35,081 nt of DNA, taken from NCBI GenBank assembly GCA_900314565.1, contig OMVU01000056.1, positions 1 to 35,081 on the forward strand, read 5' to 3'. Position 1 is the stretch's first letter. The number at the start of each line of letters is the position of its first letter. Of this stretch, positions 23,057 to 31,492 are shown piece after piece. The translations under genes and the position numbers were made by a program. The notes beneath the pieces were generated by a model that was given only the letters and a program-made list of their open reading frames with translations, did no database searches and had not been told where the DNA came from. The DNA comes from an uncultured Eubacteriales bacterium. GTDB lineage: Bacteria; Bacillota; Clostridia; Lachnospirales; Lachnospiraceae.

Positions 23057-23434
23057 TGCCAAAAAGCATTATCATTTTAGGGGAATCCCGGGGACAATTA
23101 CGGATCATTTTCTGCTTTTGCACATTTTCTAGGTATTATTAATCTCCGAAAATCCTGATGGCCGGGACGATTACGGATCATTTTCTTAGTGTTATCATAT
23201 CATCCGTAATAATTTGGATTCATTTACGGATGATAAATGAAAAACAGATTTATCCTGGGTAATCTACCAAGGGTTCACTTGTATATATTACGGTGATTCA
23301 GGAAAAATGATTATTTTCCTGGGTAATTCCAAGGGGTTCATTTGAGTACAACTACGCAGGAAAACAATTATTTCTTAGGGAGCTCCGTAATTCTGCTAAA
23401 ATAACTACGCAGTACAAATAGCATTTTGGTCATT
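23057..23434. repeat. Gene-free stretch with several short repeats
   Basis: No open frame of note. It holds two copies of GGGAC(A/G)ATTACGGATCATT (about 23091 and 23163), a perfect hairpin ATCATCCGTAA / TTACGGATGAT (23199-23209 and 23224-23234), two copies of CCTGGGTAAT...AGGGTTCA (near 23258 and 23318), and two ACTACGCAG sites. The hairpins may end the HAD gene transcript. Otherwise function is unknown. Confidence 0.6.
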
Positions 23435-24280
23435 TCACCGTAATCCATTCTCTTCCAACAGAATTTTCTTCACCATTTTCATGTCCGGTTCTGAAAGCTT
23501 GTAATCTGCCACAGGATCATCGCCTTTTGGGGAGGTTTCCGAATGCAGATAAAGGGTATGAAGGCCGACCTGACGTGCACCTGCGATATCACAGTTTCCA
23601 TCGTTTCCGATCATGATTGCATGTGCAGGATCAATGCCCTGCTCTTTCAGTAAGATATTGAAAAATCGAGGATCTGGTTTCTTGCAGTCGTAATCGGAGG
23701 AGATATAGATGCCGTTAAAGCAATCATCGATGCCCAGCTTTTGGAGTTCAGGTCCTGTGAATACCCGCTGGGCATTGGACAGAAGCCATACCCTTTTTCC
23801 GGCTGCCCGAATGGCAAGCAGCATTGCCCTGGCTTCTGGATAAAGACTTAGTTTTTCTATGGATAACTCACGAAAGTATCGCCCGAAATCCCAGATTAAC
23901 GGATCTGTTGGCTTTGATTCTTCAAACAGCTGTGCAAAGACTCTGGTCAGATCAATCTCAGGATCGTATTCTGATACCCGACTCAGATATCTGGCTTCTT
24001 CCTTCTCCGTCTTCTGACTCAATCCCTGTGCTTCTTCCTTCTCCGCTTTCTGACTCCGCCCCCAGGCTTCCTCTTCACGCTTCTGCCCCTCACGCTTCAT
24101 CCGCAGGATTTCTTCCTTTACCAGCTTCTCATATTCCAGCTTCAGCTGGGTCGAATCAAAAGTAAGTCCCTTTTTGTGATAATTGAGATAAAGGTTTTCC
24201 CAGAGTTCCGGTTTTTCTTCGTCTGTACGGATATCTACTAAGGTACCGTACAGGTCAAATATACAATCATCTATTCTCAT
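23435..24280 (-). CDS. HAD-superfamily hydrolase with repeat insertion
   Basis: Haloacid dehalogenase-like phosphatase, 281 residues. Motif I is FDLYGTLVD (nucleophile Asp and GT), motif II is LLSNAQ, motif III is CKKPDPRFF with the lysine, and motif IV is MIGNDGNCDIAGA. The cap region contains a charged in-frame tandem repeat of 12 residues, SQKAEKEEAQGL then SQKTEKEEARYL. It is the last gene of the minus-strand alpha-glucan run, 38 nt after the glucosidase. The substrate is unknown; a sugar phosphate such as beta-phosphoglucomutase-type intermediates would fit the context, but the fit is not proven. Confidence 0.9.
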   Translation of the reverse strand: MRIDDCIFDLYGTLVDIRTDEEKPELWENLYLNYHKKGLTFDSTQLKLEYEKLVKEEILRMKREGQKREEEAWGRSQKAEKEEAQGLSQKTEKEEARYLSRVSEYDPEIDLTRVFAQLFEESKPTDPLIWDFGRYFRELSIEKLSLYPEARAMLLAIRAAGKRVWLLSNAQRVFTGPELQKLGIDDCFNGIYISSDYDCKKPDPRFFNILLKEQGIDPAHAIMIGNDGNCDIAGARQVGLHTLYLHSETSPKGDDPVADYKLSEPDMKMVKKILLEENGLR

Positions 24281-24318
24281 CGTATTTTCCTAGCAAGCAT
24301 AATTTCTTACGCAAGCCA

Positions 24319-26007
24319 TTACTTTTTCCAATAATAGTACCGAACCTCATAAGGCTCCAGCATGACGCTATCTTTCGCAGCTTCGCTGTCTTCTTTATAT
24401 TCCCGCTTTCTGTAGTTGGACAGGATCAGTTCTCCTTCCAGGAAAGCACTCTGCTTCTGAATCTCCTCCGGGATTACGATGCCGGTCGCGCCGAAGTTGC
24501 CTGCTACCAGCAGCTGGCTGTTGCTGTCTTCTCGAATGTAGGCGAAGATCTGCTCGTCGTCCGGGCAGAGCAGGGTGAAGCTGCCGTCCCGGATGACCGG
24601 GAGCTGCTTTCGCAGGGCAATCAGCTTCTGATAGAAATAGAATACTGAGTTTTCGTCTGCCAGTGCTTTTTCTGCATTGATCTCGGTGTAGTTAGGGTTG
24701 ATGATGAACCATGGCTCTACGTCGGAGAAGCCGGCATAGGTTTCTCCGGACCACTGCATCATGGTGCGGGCATTGTCACGGCTTCTTGCATAGATGGATT
24801 CCATGATGTCGGCAGGGTTGTAGCCCTGGGCAAGGCGCTCTTTATATAAGTTGACGGTTTCGAGGTCTTCGTATTCTTCGATAGGAAGCTTCACATTGGT
24901 CATGCCAAGTTCTTCTCCCTGATAGATAAATGGAGTTCCCTGCATGCCGTGGAATAAAGCGCCTAGCAGCTTGGCAGATTCCAGGCGATATTCCTGATTG
25001 TTGCCCCAGCGGGATACGATACGCGGAAGATCATGATTATTCAGGAAAAGGCTGTTCCAGCCCTGGCCCTCCAGGCCGTTCTGCCAGTGTGCCATACATT
25101 TCTTTAAGGCAGGAAGTGACAGAGGTGCCAGGTCCCATTTATCCTTGCCCGGCTGCTGATCCAGACAGATATGCTGGAACTGGAACACCATGGAAAGCTC
25201 GCTGCAATCCGGTGCGCTGTAAAGCTTTGCCCGCTCCACGTCTGCACCCCAGGCTTCGCCTACGGTTGCCAGGTACTCTTCCTGGAATCCCTCTGCGGAA
25301 AGTTCCCGGAGGAATTCGTGGAGGCGAGGGCCATTGCCGGTGATGCCCAAATCCGGATTCTTGGCGATCTGGTCGATGACATCCAGGCGGAAGCCTTCGA
25401 TTCCCTTATTCACCCAGAAACGGATCATATCATACAATTCTCTTCTTACCGCAGGATTATCCCAGTTCAGATCCGGCTGCTGCACGGCAAACTGATGGAA
25501 GTAATACTGTCCCAGTTCCGGAACATAGGTCCAGGCAGGACCGCCGAAGGCAGCACGCATGTCATTTGGCAGCTGCTCCGGCGAACCATCCCTCCAGACA
25601 TAGTAGTCGTGGTATGGGTTAGACTTATCTTTTTTCGCCTCCAGGAACCAGCGGTGCTGGTCAGAGGTGTGGTTTAATACCAGGTCCAGAATGATGGAGA
25701 TGCCGCGCTTTTTGGCTTCGGCGATGAGTTGCTCCATGTCGGCCATGCTGCCAAACATGGAGTCGACCGCCTGATAATCCGAGATATCATAGCCGTTATC
25801 CACCTGGGGAGACTGCAGCATCGGGGACATCCAGATGCCGTCGATGCCCAGCTGGTCCAGATAGTCCAGACGGGAAATGATTCCCTGCAGGTCACCGATT
25901 CCATCGTGATTGGAGTCCTGGAAAGATTTGGGGTATACCTGATAAAAAACAGCGGATTTCCACCAGCCTTTCTTTGATTTATCCAGTTTGATGTGGTTTA
26001 CAGCCAT
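24319..26007 (-). CDS. malL: Alpha-glucosidase / oligo-1,6-glucosidase (GH13)
   Basis: Cytosolic GH13 enzyme of 562 residues, closest in pattern to the oligo-1,6-glucosidase subfamily. It shows KSAVFYQVYPKSFQDSNHDG, DLVLNHTSDQHRWF, the nucleophile in GFRLDVIDQIA, the acid/base in TVGEAWGAD and the transition-state Asp in NNHDLPRIVSRWG. The enzyme trims isomaltose- and maltose-type ends to glucose. Whether alpha-1,6 or alpha-1,4 linkages are preferred cannot be settled from the motifs alone. It starts 15 nt after the debranching enzyme gene with GGAGC as a ribosome site, so they share one transcript. Confidence 0.93.
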   Translation of the reverse strand: MAVNHIKLDKSKKGWWKSAVFYQVYPKSFQDSNHDGIGDLQGIISRLDYLDQLGIDGIWMSPMLQSPQVDNGYDISDYQAVDSMFGSMADMEQLIAEAKKRGISIILDLVLNHTSDQHRWFLEAKKDKSNPYHDYYVWRDGSPEQLPNDMRAAFGGPAWTYVPELGQYYFHQFAVQQPDLNWDNPAVRRELYDMIRFWVNKGIEGFRLDVIDQIAKNPDLGITGNGPRLHEFLRELSAEGFQEEYLATVGEAWGADVERAKLYSAPDCSELSMVFQFQHICLDQQPGKDKWDLAPLSLPALKKCMAHWQNGLEGQGWNSLFLNNHDLPRIVSRWGNNQEYRLESAKLLGALFHGMQGTPFIYQGEELGMTNVKLPIEEYEDLETVNLYKERLAQGYNPADIMESIYARSRDNARTMMQWSGETYAGFSDVEPWFIINPNYTEINAEKALADENSVFYFYQKLIALRKQLPVIRDGSFTLLCPDDEQIFAYIREDSNSQLLVAGNFGATGIVIPEEIQKQSAFLEGELILSNYRKREYKEDSEAAKDSVMLEPYEVRYYYWKK

Positions 26008-26022
26008 AATAATGCTCCTTAC

Positions 26023-28287
26023 TTATTTATATTTCACTTGCTCCGGCATATATCTCATTTGCTCCGGCATTGATCTCTCCTGCTCCAGCATTTCATATAC
26101 TGACAGGATTTCTCCCACGCTCCAGGCCTGGGCGAAGCAGCCCCTGGACGGGCCGGGTGTCAGTCCATCGTAAATCTCCGGCAGCTGTCCGATGCAGCCC
26201 TCCCGCAGCATTGGCTCGATTGCTGCCAGACGTTCCCTCACCCATTCCTTTGCCTCATCGGAAAAAGAATTGCTTTTCAGGTATGCCTTATAGAATGCCC
26301 CCAGCGGAAATACCCAGGTGGTACCCTGATGGTAAGCCAGGTCACGATCCTTCTGCGGTCCTCCGTAGGTCGGGTGGAACTGCGGGTCCTCCGGGTCTAG
26401 GGTTCTGAGTCCGCAAGGCGTATAAAGCTTGCGATACACGGTATTCACCACGCTGACCTCCTGCTCATGGGACAGCATGGTATATGGAAGGGTGATTGCC
26501 CAGATCTGGTTGCATCGGATCTGCTCGTCCGCCGAACTATTAGAAAGGGAGCATGTGGTCCTGAATGCGGTGATTGCCAGAGCCGATGAACCGGGCCGTT
26601 TTTCCAGTTCTTGCTGTTCATGCGTTTCCGAGATGACATCTCTTAAATAGCCGGATTCCTTGATCCAGAATTTTTCCAGGAAGGACTCCCGAACCCGGCT
26701 GGCAAGGGCCAGGTAATCCATTTCCTGATTGGAATCTAAGCCGGACAGAGGCTTATTCTCTTCCAAAAGGCCTGCAGGATCCGTCTTCCGGGGCTCCTCC
26801 CCGTCAGGCAGAATCCGGGCGATCTCCGCCATGATCCGCAGCGCGTTATACCAGTAGGCATTGATTTCCACCGGTTTTCCATGCCGCGGGGTCGGAAGGA
26901 TTCCCTCCACACAGACATCCATCCAGGTTACCTGGTCCAGTCCCTGGCCGGCGGCAATGAGGCCGTCCTCATCCATGTGGATTCCATGCAAAGATCCCTT
27001 GCGGTAGCCCTGGATGATGCGCTGCATGATCGGGTAAGCATAGGCCAGGAAGTCTCTTCTGTGCGTTCTCTGATAGTAGAGCCAGACGCTGTTGATCAGA
27101 AGCAGGGCTGCGTCGACGGTATTATAGCGTGGCGCCTCCCCTCCTTCCGGGAAGAGGTTTGGCACCAGACCGCCCTGTTCATATTCCAGGAAGGTTCGGA
27201 GGATGCTCTCCGCGGTGTCATACTGCCCATTGGCCAGCGTACAGCCCGGCAGGGAAATCATGGTGTCTCTGCCCCAGTCTGCGAAAAACGGATAGCCGGC
27301 TACAATGGTCTTGCCGCCCGTGGAATCGCGGCGGGTGATGTAGGCGTCTGCGCTGACTGCCAGCTGTCTGGCGACGGGATCCCTTAGAAAAATATTGCTT
27401 TCCAGTTTTTTCCTGTGCTCTTTGGCTTCTTCCTGAATCTGTGAAGCCAGAGCATGGATAGCTGCTTTATACTGACAGTCAAAATCATTCGTTTTTTCTT
27501 CAGGCTGCAGGACTTCGCGATCTGACAATATGACTGAGCAAGTGGCCTTCTCTCCCGCCGGACACTCTATCGTTATTTCCATACAGCGCATGAGGTATCC
27601 GTCTGCGGTTCTGCCATCCTCCAGATCATGGCGGTAAAAGACATGCTCCCAAGCAGGAGAAACCGGTGCCAGATTGGCATCGGTTCCGATAAATACATTA
27701 TAATCATTAAACTGGAGAATTGCATGATTGTTATTGGAATGCAGGTGGATTTTCTGGTCCTGCGCCTGCAGGGTCTGTCCTTTTGGGGCACAGAGAAAGG
27801 CGGGCTGCAAGGTGAGTCGTCCGTCTTCCTCCGCATGATTTGTGATTTCGTAGCGGACGAGCAGGGTGTTATGCTCCGGGCGCATGGTGATCTGGCGCTT
27901 GACGGTGATACCGCAGAGCTCGTAGAGCCATTTGGGCTGGTCCTCCCAGATAAAGGAGGTCAGATGGGTATAGCCATTCTCGGAGAGGATTATTTTTCCG
28001 GCAGAGTTTATAGAAATTTTATGGTGCCTGACCCCATAAATTTTCTCCTGGGTGGACAGGTCGAAAGTCTTGCTACCCAGCTGCAGTGTTTCCAGCATGC
28101 GCTGCACCAGGGTGTGGCGAACGGTTGGCGCCGTGGATGCGGAGATCAGGAGACCCTGATCGTTGCGAGTGGCGGAGTATGCCATGGACAGGGAGGAATA
28201 GCCGCCAAGACCGTTGGTCAGCAGGTAGCAGTTTTCCTGGGCCTGTTCTGCGGTTTTCATGTCCTGTTTGCCGTAAATAAATCGCAT
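26023..28287 (-). CDS. Glycogen debranching enzyme (amylo-alpha-1,6-glucosidase type, GH133)
   Basis: The 754-residue protein has the N-terminal glycogen-debranching domain (YLLTNGLGGYSSLSMAYSATR) and the C-terminal (alpha/alpha)6 domain with GYPFFADWGRDTMISLPG, EGGEAPRYNTVDAALL, and a late AYHQGTTWVFPLGAFYKAY-type block. It removes alpha-1,6-branch glucose from glycogen or starch stubs. The last residues form an in-frame heptapeptide repeat (MLEQERS, MPEQMRY, MPEQVKY) with a matching 21-bp DNA repeat. It sits between pullulanase and alpha-glucosidase genes. The upstream gap to the pullulanase gene consists of 12-bp repeats. Confidence 0.93.
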   Translation of the reverse strand: MRFIYGKQDMKTAEQAQENCYLLTNGLGGYSSLSMAYSATRNDQGLLISASTAPTVRHTLVQRMLETLQLGSKTFDLSTQEKIYGVRHHKISINSAGKIILSENGYTHLTSFIWEDQPKWLYELCGITVKRQITMRPEHNTLLVRYEITNHAEEDGRLTLQPAFLCAPKGQTLQAQDQKIHLHSNNNHAILQFNDYNVFIGTDANLAPVSPAWEHVFYRHDLEDGRTADGYLMRCMEITIECPAGEKATCSVILSDREVLQPEEKTNDFDCQYKAAIHALASQIQEEAKEHRKKLESNIFLRDPVARQLAVSADAYITRRDSTGGKTIVAGYPFFADWGRDTMISLPGCTLANGQYDTAESILRTFLEYEQGGLVPNLFPEGGEAPRYNTVDAALLLINSVWLYYQRTHRRDFLAYAYPIMQRIIQGYRKGSLHGIHMDEDGLIAAGQGLDQVTWMDVCVEGILPTPRHGKPVEINAYWYNALRIMAEIARILPDGEEPRKTDPAGLLEENKPLSGLDSNQEMDYLALASRVRESFLEKFWIKESGYLRDVISETHEQQELEKRPGSSALAITAFRTTCSLSNSSADEQIRCNQIWAITLPYTMLSHEQEVSVVNTVYRKLYTPCGLRTLDPEDPQFHPTYGGPQKDRDLAYHQGTTWVFPLGAFYKAYLKSNSFSDEAKEWVRERLAAIEPMLREGCIGQLPEIYDGLTPGPSRGCFAQAWSVGEILSVYEMLEQERSMPEQMRYMPEQVKYK
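26035..26100. repeat. 21-bp tandem repeat at the end of the debranching enzyme gene
   Basis: About three imperfect copies of a unit with TTGCTCC(G/A)GCAT encode the heptapeptides at the protein's C-terminus. The period is a multiple of three, so copy number changes would keep the frame. Confidence 0.8.
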
Positions 28288-28293
28288 GTGGTT

Positions 28294-28377
28294 GCCCTTA
28301 TAGTTGCCTTTCTAGTTGCTTTTCTGATTGCTTTTCTGATTGCTTTTCCAGTTGCTGTTCTGATTGCTTTTCCGGTA
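28294..28377. repeat. 12-bp tandem repeat between pullulanase and debranching genes
   Basis: About seven copies of a unit close to TTGCTTTTCTGA on the plus strand. They fill nearly all of the 93-nt gap and run up to the start of the debranching enzyme gene, including the place of its ribosome site (AAGGGCAACCAC before the ATG). Read on the minus strand the array is rich in GAAAAGCAA. Confidence 0.85.
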
Positions 28378-28380
28378 ATT

Positions 28381-30315
28381 TTAATTGCCAAAAATGTTCG
28401 CTGTCATTGGTTGGATGGTGCAGGTGGCTTTCTGACAGAGGTTCTTCTTCCAGAGGAAGCTGTCACTGCCGTTAGCCAGACATTGCCACTGCCCTTCCGG
28501 GAGGTCGATGGTCTGGGCCTTGTTGCTGAAGTTGTAGAGAAAAATTGCCTTTTTCCATGGACCGGTGGTGGTATGGTCTGCCAGTTCTACTGCCACGCAG
28601 TCATCCTTTGGCTGGTAGACGCGCTTAATGTGTCTGGCAGCATCGGAGGACTTATCACAGAGATATGGCATTTTTTTGCGAAGGGCGAAGAGGCCCTGAT
28701 AGTATTTCATTAATTCCTGGTTTTCCCAGATTCGGTTCCAGTCGATGCGGTTCACCTGGATAGAGGAGTCGAAGCTGTTCTTGATTCCTTCCTTGGTTCG
28801 GGCGGATTCTTCTCCGGACAGGATGAAGAGATTTCCCTGACATCCAATCAGCAGGGCGATGGCAAGGCGATTTGCTCGCATGGCTTCTGCATGGTTGCTT
28901 TCATAGGCCTTTTCCTCATCCATGGTGTTGATCAGTCGGTCCCAGAGGGTCCAGTCGTCATGGCAGGACAGGTAACCGATGGTCTGGGATGGGGCATTGA
29001 CGGAGTACTCTCCATTGATTCTGGCCCAGCCGCGAAGACATCTGGGGAAGGTTTTGGCATCGTAGCTGCCGCCATTGACCAGGCCTCTGGCATTTTCCTG
29101 CATGAGATTTCCTTTGACGCAGAAGGCGCCAATGCCGGGATGGAGTTTTTTCAGATTGGCTTTGTCTGCCAGGATGGTTCCCGGAACTGCTGCCGTGTCT
29201 GCTGCTCTCCATGGTTCTCCGTAGATCAGTTTCTCACCTTTACCAAATTCTTTGTCCAGTGCTTCCTGGATCTCGTTCATCAGTTTTACCGGCATGAGGC
29301 CCATGAGGTCAAAGCGGAAACCATCGAAGTGGTATTCCTTTGCCCAATAAAGCACGGAATCCAGGATGTACTTTGCGCACATGCTGCGCTCACTGGCGGT
29401 GTCGTTGCCGCAGCCGGAGCCGTTGGAAGGGCTTCCGTCTTCGTTGAAACGGTAGTAGTAGCCCGGCACGGTTCGATTCAGGAAGGAGTCCAGGCTATAG
29501 GTGTGATTGTATACCACGTCCATGATGACACGGAAGCCGTTCTGATGGAGGGTCATAATCAGCTGTTTTAATTCTTTGATACGGACTTCGCCGTGATATG
29601 GGTCGGAGGAATAAGAGCCTTCCGGTACGTTGTAGTTGACCGGATCATAACCCCAGTTGAACTGACTATCGGGGCCCTTTTCGTCTACGGAGCCGTAATC
29701 ATATACCGGCATCAGCTGTATGTGGGTGATGCCCAACTGTTTGAGATAGTCGAGACCGGTGGGATGGATGCCATCCCCGTTTAAAGTTGTGCCTGCCTGG
29801 CAGAGGCCTGCGTATTTGCCTCGTTTTTCGTCGCTGACGCCGGAGGCTTTGTCCCAGGTGAAATCCTTTACATGGACTTCATAGATGATATTTTCATTGG
29901 TGTAGGCAGGGGCTTTGTCGTCCGTAAATCCTTCCGGGTTGGTGTGAGACAGATTGATGACCATGCTGCGACGGCCGTTGACTCCGGCGGCTACTGCATA
30001 GGGGTCTGCGGTATTTCTGGTAACGCCATCAACGGTGATGTCGTAGGTGTAGTAAGTGCTTTCCAGGTTCTCGGTGGTTTCATAGGTCCAGACGCCATGG
30101 GGTCCTGGGGCCAGAGGGAACTGTCTGCGGGCAGTTCCATTGTCCTGAGCATCATCATCGCTGCCGCAGGGATACAGGTTCAGGACTACGGACTGGGCAG
30201 TTGGTGCCCATACACTAAATCGGGTTCCTTCCGGTGTGCAGAAGCAGCCCAGAGGGCCGCCGTAGTTATATTTTTCCCCGAATTCCGGTGAGTTAAAATA
30301 ATCGTTTTGTGTCAT
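28381..30315 (-). CDS. pulA: Type I pullulanase (GH13, CBM48-containing)
   Basis: Starch-debranching enzyme of about 644 residues with no signal peptide, so probably cytosolic. The N-terminal CBM48-like part (CTPEGTRFSVWAPTAQSV) is followed by YEVHVKDFTWDK, the signature region NWGYDPVNYNVPEGSY, MDVVYNHTY, the nucleophile in DGFRFDLMG, the acid/base in IYGEPWR and SCHDDWTLWDR with the third acidic residue. It cuts alpha-1,6 links in pullulan and limit dextrin. I prefer ATG 30315 (GAGAGAAACT ahead); a TTG at 30336 overlapping the TraX-like stop (TTGA) is a real alternative for coupled translation. Confidence 0.95.
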   Translation of the reverse strand: MTQNDYFNSPEFGEKYNYGGPLGCFCTPEGTRFSVWAPTAQSVVLNLYPCGSDDDAQDNGTARRQFPLAPGPHGVWTYETTENLESTYYTYDITVDGVTRNTADPYAVAAGVNGRRSMVINLSHTNPEGFTDDKAPAYTNENIIYEVHVKDFTWDKASGVSDEKRGKYAGLCQAGTTLNGDGIHPTGLDYLKQLGITHIQLMPVYDYGSVDEKGPDSQFNWGYDPVNYNVPEGSYSSDPYHGEVRIKELKQLIMTLHQNGFRVIMDVVYNHTYSLDSFLNRTVPGYYYRFNEDGSPSNGSGCGNDTASERSMCAKYILDSVLYWAKEYHFDGFRFDLMGLMPVKLMNEIQEALDKEFGKGEKLIYGEPWRAADTAAVPGTILADKANLKKLHPGIGAFCVKGNLMQENARGLVNGGSYDAKTFPRCLRGWARINGEYSVNAPSQTIGYLSCHDDWTLWDRLINTMDEEKAYESNHAEAMRANRLAIALLIGCQGNLFILSGEESARTKEGIKNSFDSSIQVNRIDWNRIWENQELMKYYQGLFALRKKMPYLCDKSSDAARHIKRVYQPKDDCVAVELADHTTTGPWKKAIFLYNFSNKAQTIDLPEGQWQCLANGSDSFLWKKNLCQKATCTIQPMTANIFGN

Positions 30316-30332
30316 AGTTTCTCTCGTTTCAA

Positions 30333-31142
30333 TCAAAATGTCATTACAAGACCTGCCAGGCCAACCATTACCAGCATGAATGGGTAGATCAGGTACTGGA
30401 TTGGACGGGCGAAGAAGCCTTTCTCTTCATTATAGAAGTGTGCGATCAGGAATCCGAAGGGAGAAAACATGTAGAGTGGATTCACTACGCAGCAGCAGAC
30501 TGCGACTGCGGCACCAAAACAAAGTCTGAGGGATAGGCGATTGCGGAGGGCCCAGAGGGCCATGACCAGCAGGAGCATGATCGGACCAAACTGTACGCGA
30601 AACAGCAGGGACCAGAGGATTGCGGCCGCAGCTACGGCCAGTTTGATCAGGAGCTTGCCCGCCTGCTTTCCTTCGTACTGGCGGAAGAGGTAAAGCATCA
30701 GAAGGCAAAGCACCATTGCCCATACCGGATTTCGTGAGGTCATGTCCAGCAATTTGCCGGAAAAGACGTAATTGTATGGGATTTCGCTGAGGATTGCAAC
30801 TCCAAGGACGCGAAGGATGTATTTCGGTACGTTGGAGCTTTTCTGGAAGCCATCGATGAGCAGGACTGCGAAGATTGGAGCAGCGCAGGATTCCAGGCCT
30901 TCAAATACCAGGGCTGCCGCTGCGGCCTGCATACCGCGGGCTGCCGCTGCGGCCTGCATACCGCCGGAGGCATTTAACACTTCCAGAAGCTGGTCAGAGT
31001 TGACGGCGCCCACACCCAGGAAACGGGTCTGAATGATTCCTCTGCCCATGGCACCCAGGGCCAGAAGCAGTAAGCCGATCAGGGTCATTACGTTGCGGTT
31101 TATGCCGAAATTCATTTTCTTGGTGTTCTTGTGGTCTCTCAT
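30333..31142 (-). CDS. TraX-family membrane protein
   Basis: A 269-residue protein with about seven membrane helices. The TraX block SEIPYNYVFSGK, then DMTSRNPVWAMVLCLLMLYL, and the end FFARPIQYLIYPFMLV are recognisable. F-plasmid TraX N-acetylates pilin; chromosomal clostridial relatives have no known role. An in-frame repeat of nine residues, GMQAAAAAR then GMQAAAAAL, follows a 27-bp DNA repeat at 30911-30964. It heads the minus-strand alpha-glucan run and its stop lies 17 nt before the pullulanase ATG. The ribosome site is weak. Confidence 0.83.
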   Translation of the reverse strand: MRDHKNTKKMNFGINRNVMTLIGLLLLALGAMGRGIIQTRFLGVGAVNSDQLLEVLNASGGMQAAAAARGMQAAAAALVFEGLESCAAPIFAVLLIDGFQKSSNVPKYILRVLGVAILSEIPYNYVFSGKLLDMTSRNPVWAMVLCLLMLYLFRQYEGKQAGKLLIKLAVAAAAILWSLLFRVQFGPIMLLLVMALWALRNRLSLRLCFGAAVAVCCCVVNPLYMFSPFGFLIAHFYNEEKGFFARPIQYLIYPFMLVMVGLAGLVMTF

Positions 31143-31179
31143 GGAAGTGTCCTATGATAATCATACAACCAAATTACAC

Positions 31180-31208
31180 TTGACTTATACATTAGCAAGA
31201 TTCATAAT
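31180..31208 (+). promoter_or_regulatory. Candidate promoter facing the mobile element
   Basis: TTGACT (31180-31185) and CATAAT (31203-31208) are 17 nt apart on the plus strand. It could drive the sigma-like gene with a leader of about 280 nt, or a small RNA. The rest of the 350-nt gap 31143-31492 is AT-rich and holds no gene I can support; an end of the mobile element may lie in it. Confidence 0.45.
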
Positions 31209-31492
31209 AATCACCATTTCAAAACCACTATGTGCTACAATGTTATTATATGCGATATGGCGAATAATATCAATCTGAACCGATTACTACTATACAGTCT
31301 AAGATAAGTTCTCATAAGAAGGATGCATAATCTGTCTGCATTTATAATGATTAGAATTATTGTAATCTGTGATAAAATAAAAAATATTTCAAAAAATATT
31401 GGAACAGATGGAACATTTGCTTCTGTTTCGTGCCATATATTAGTAGAGGAGGATTTTCTTCTCAGATTTATAAAGGACGGAGGTGAGATATA

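Noticed and set aside
27628-28713. Plus-strand frame of 361 codons
   Set aside because: Antisense to the debranching enzyme and pullulanase ends and runs through the 12-bp repeat, giving a low-complexity AFLIAF-like stretch.
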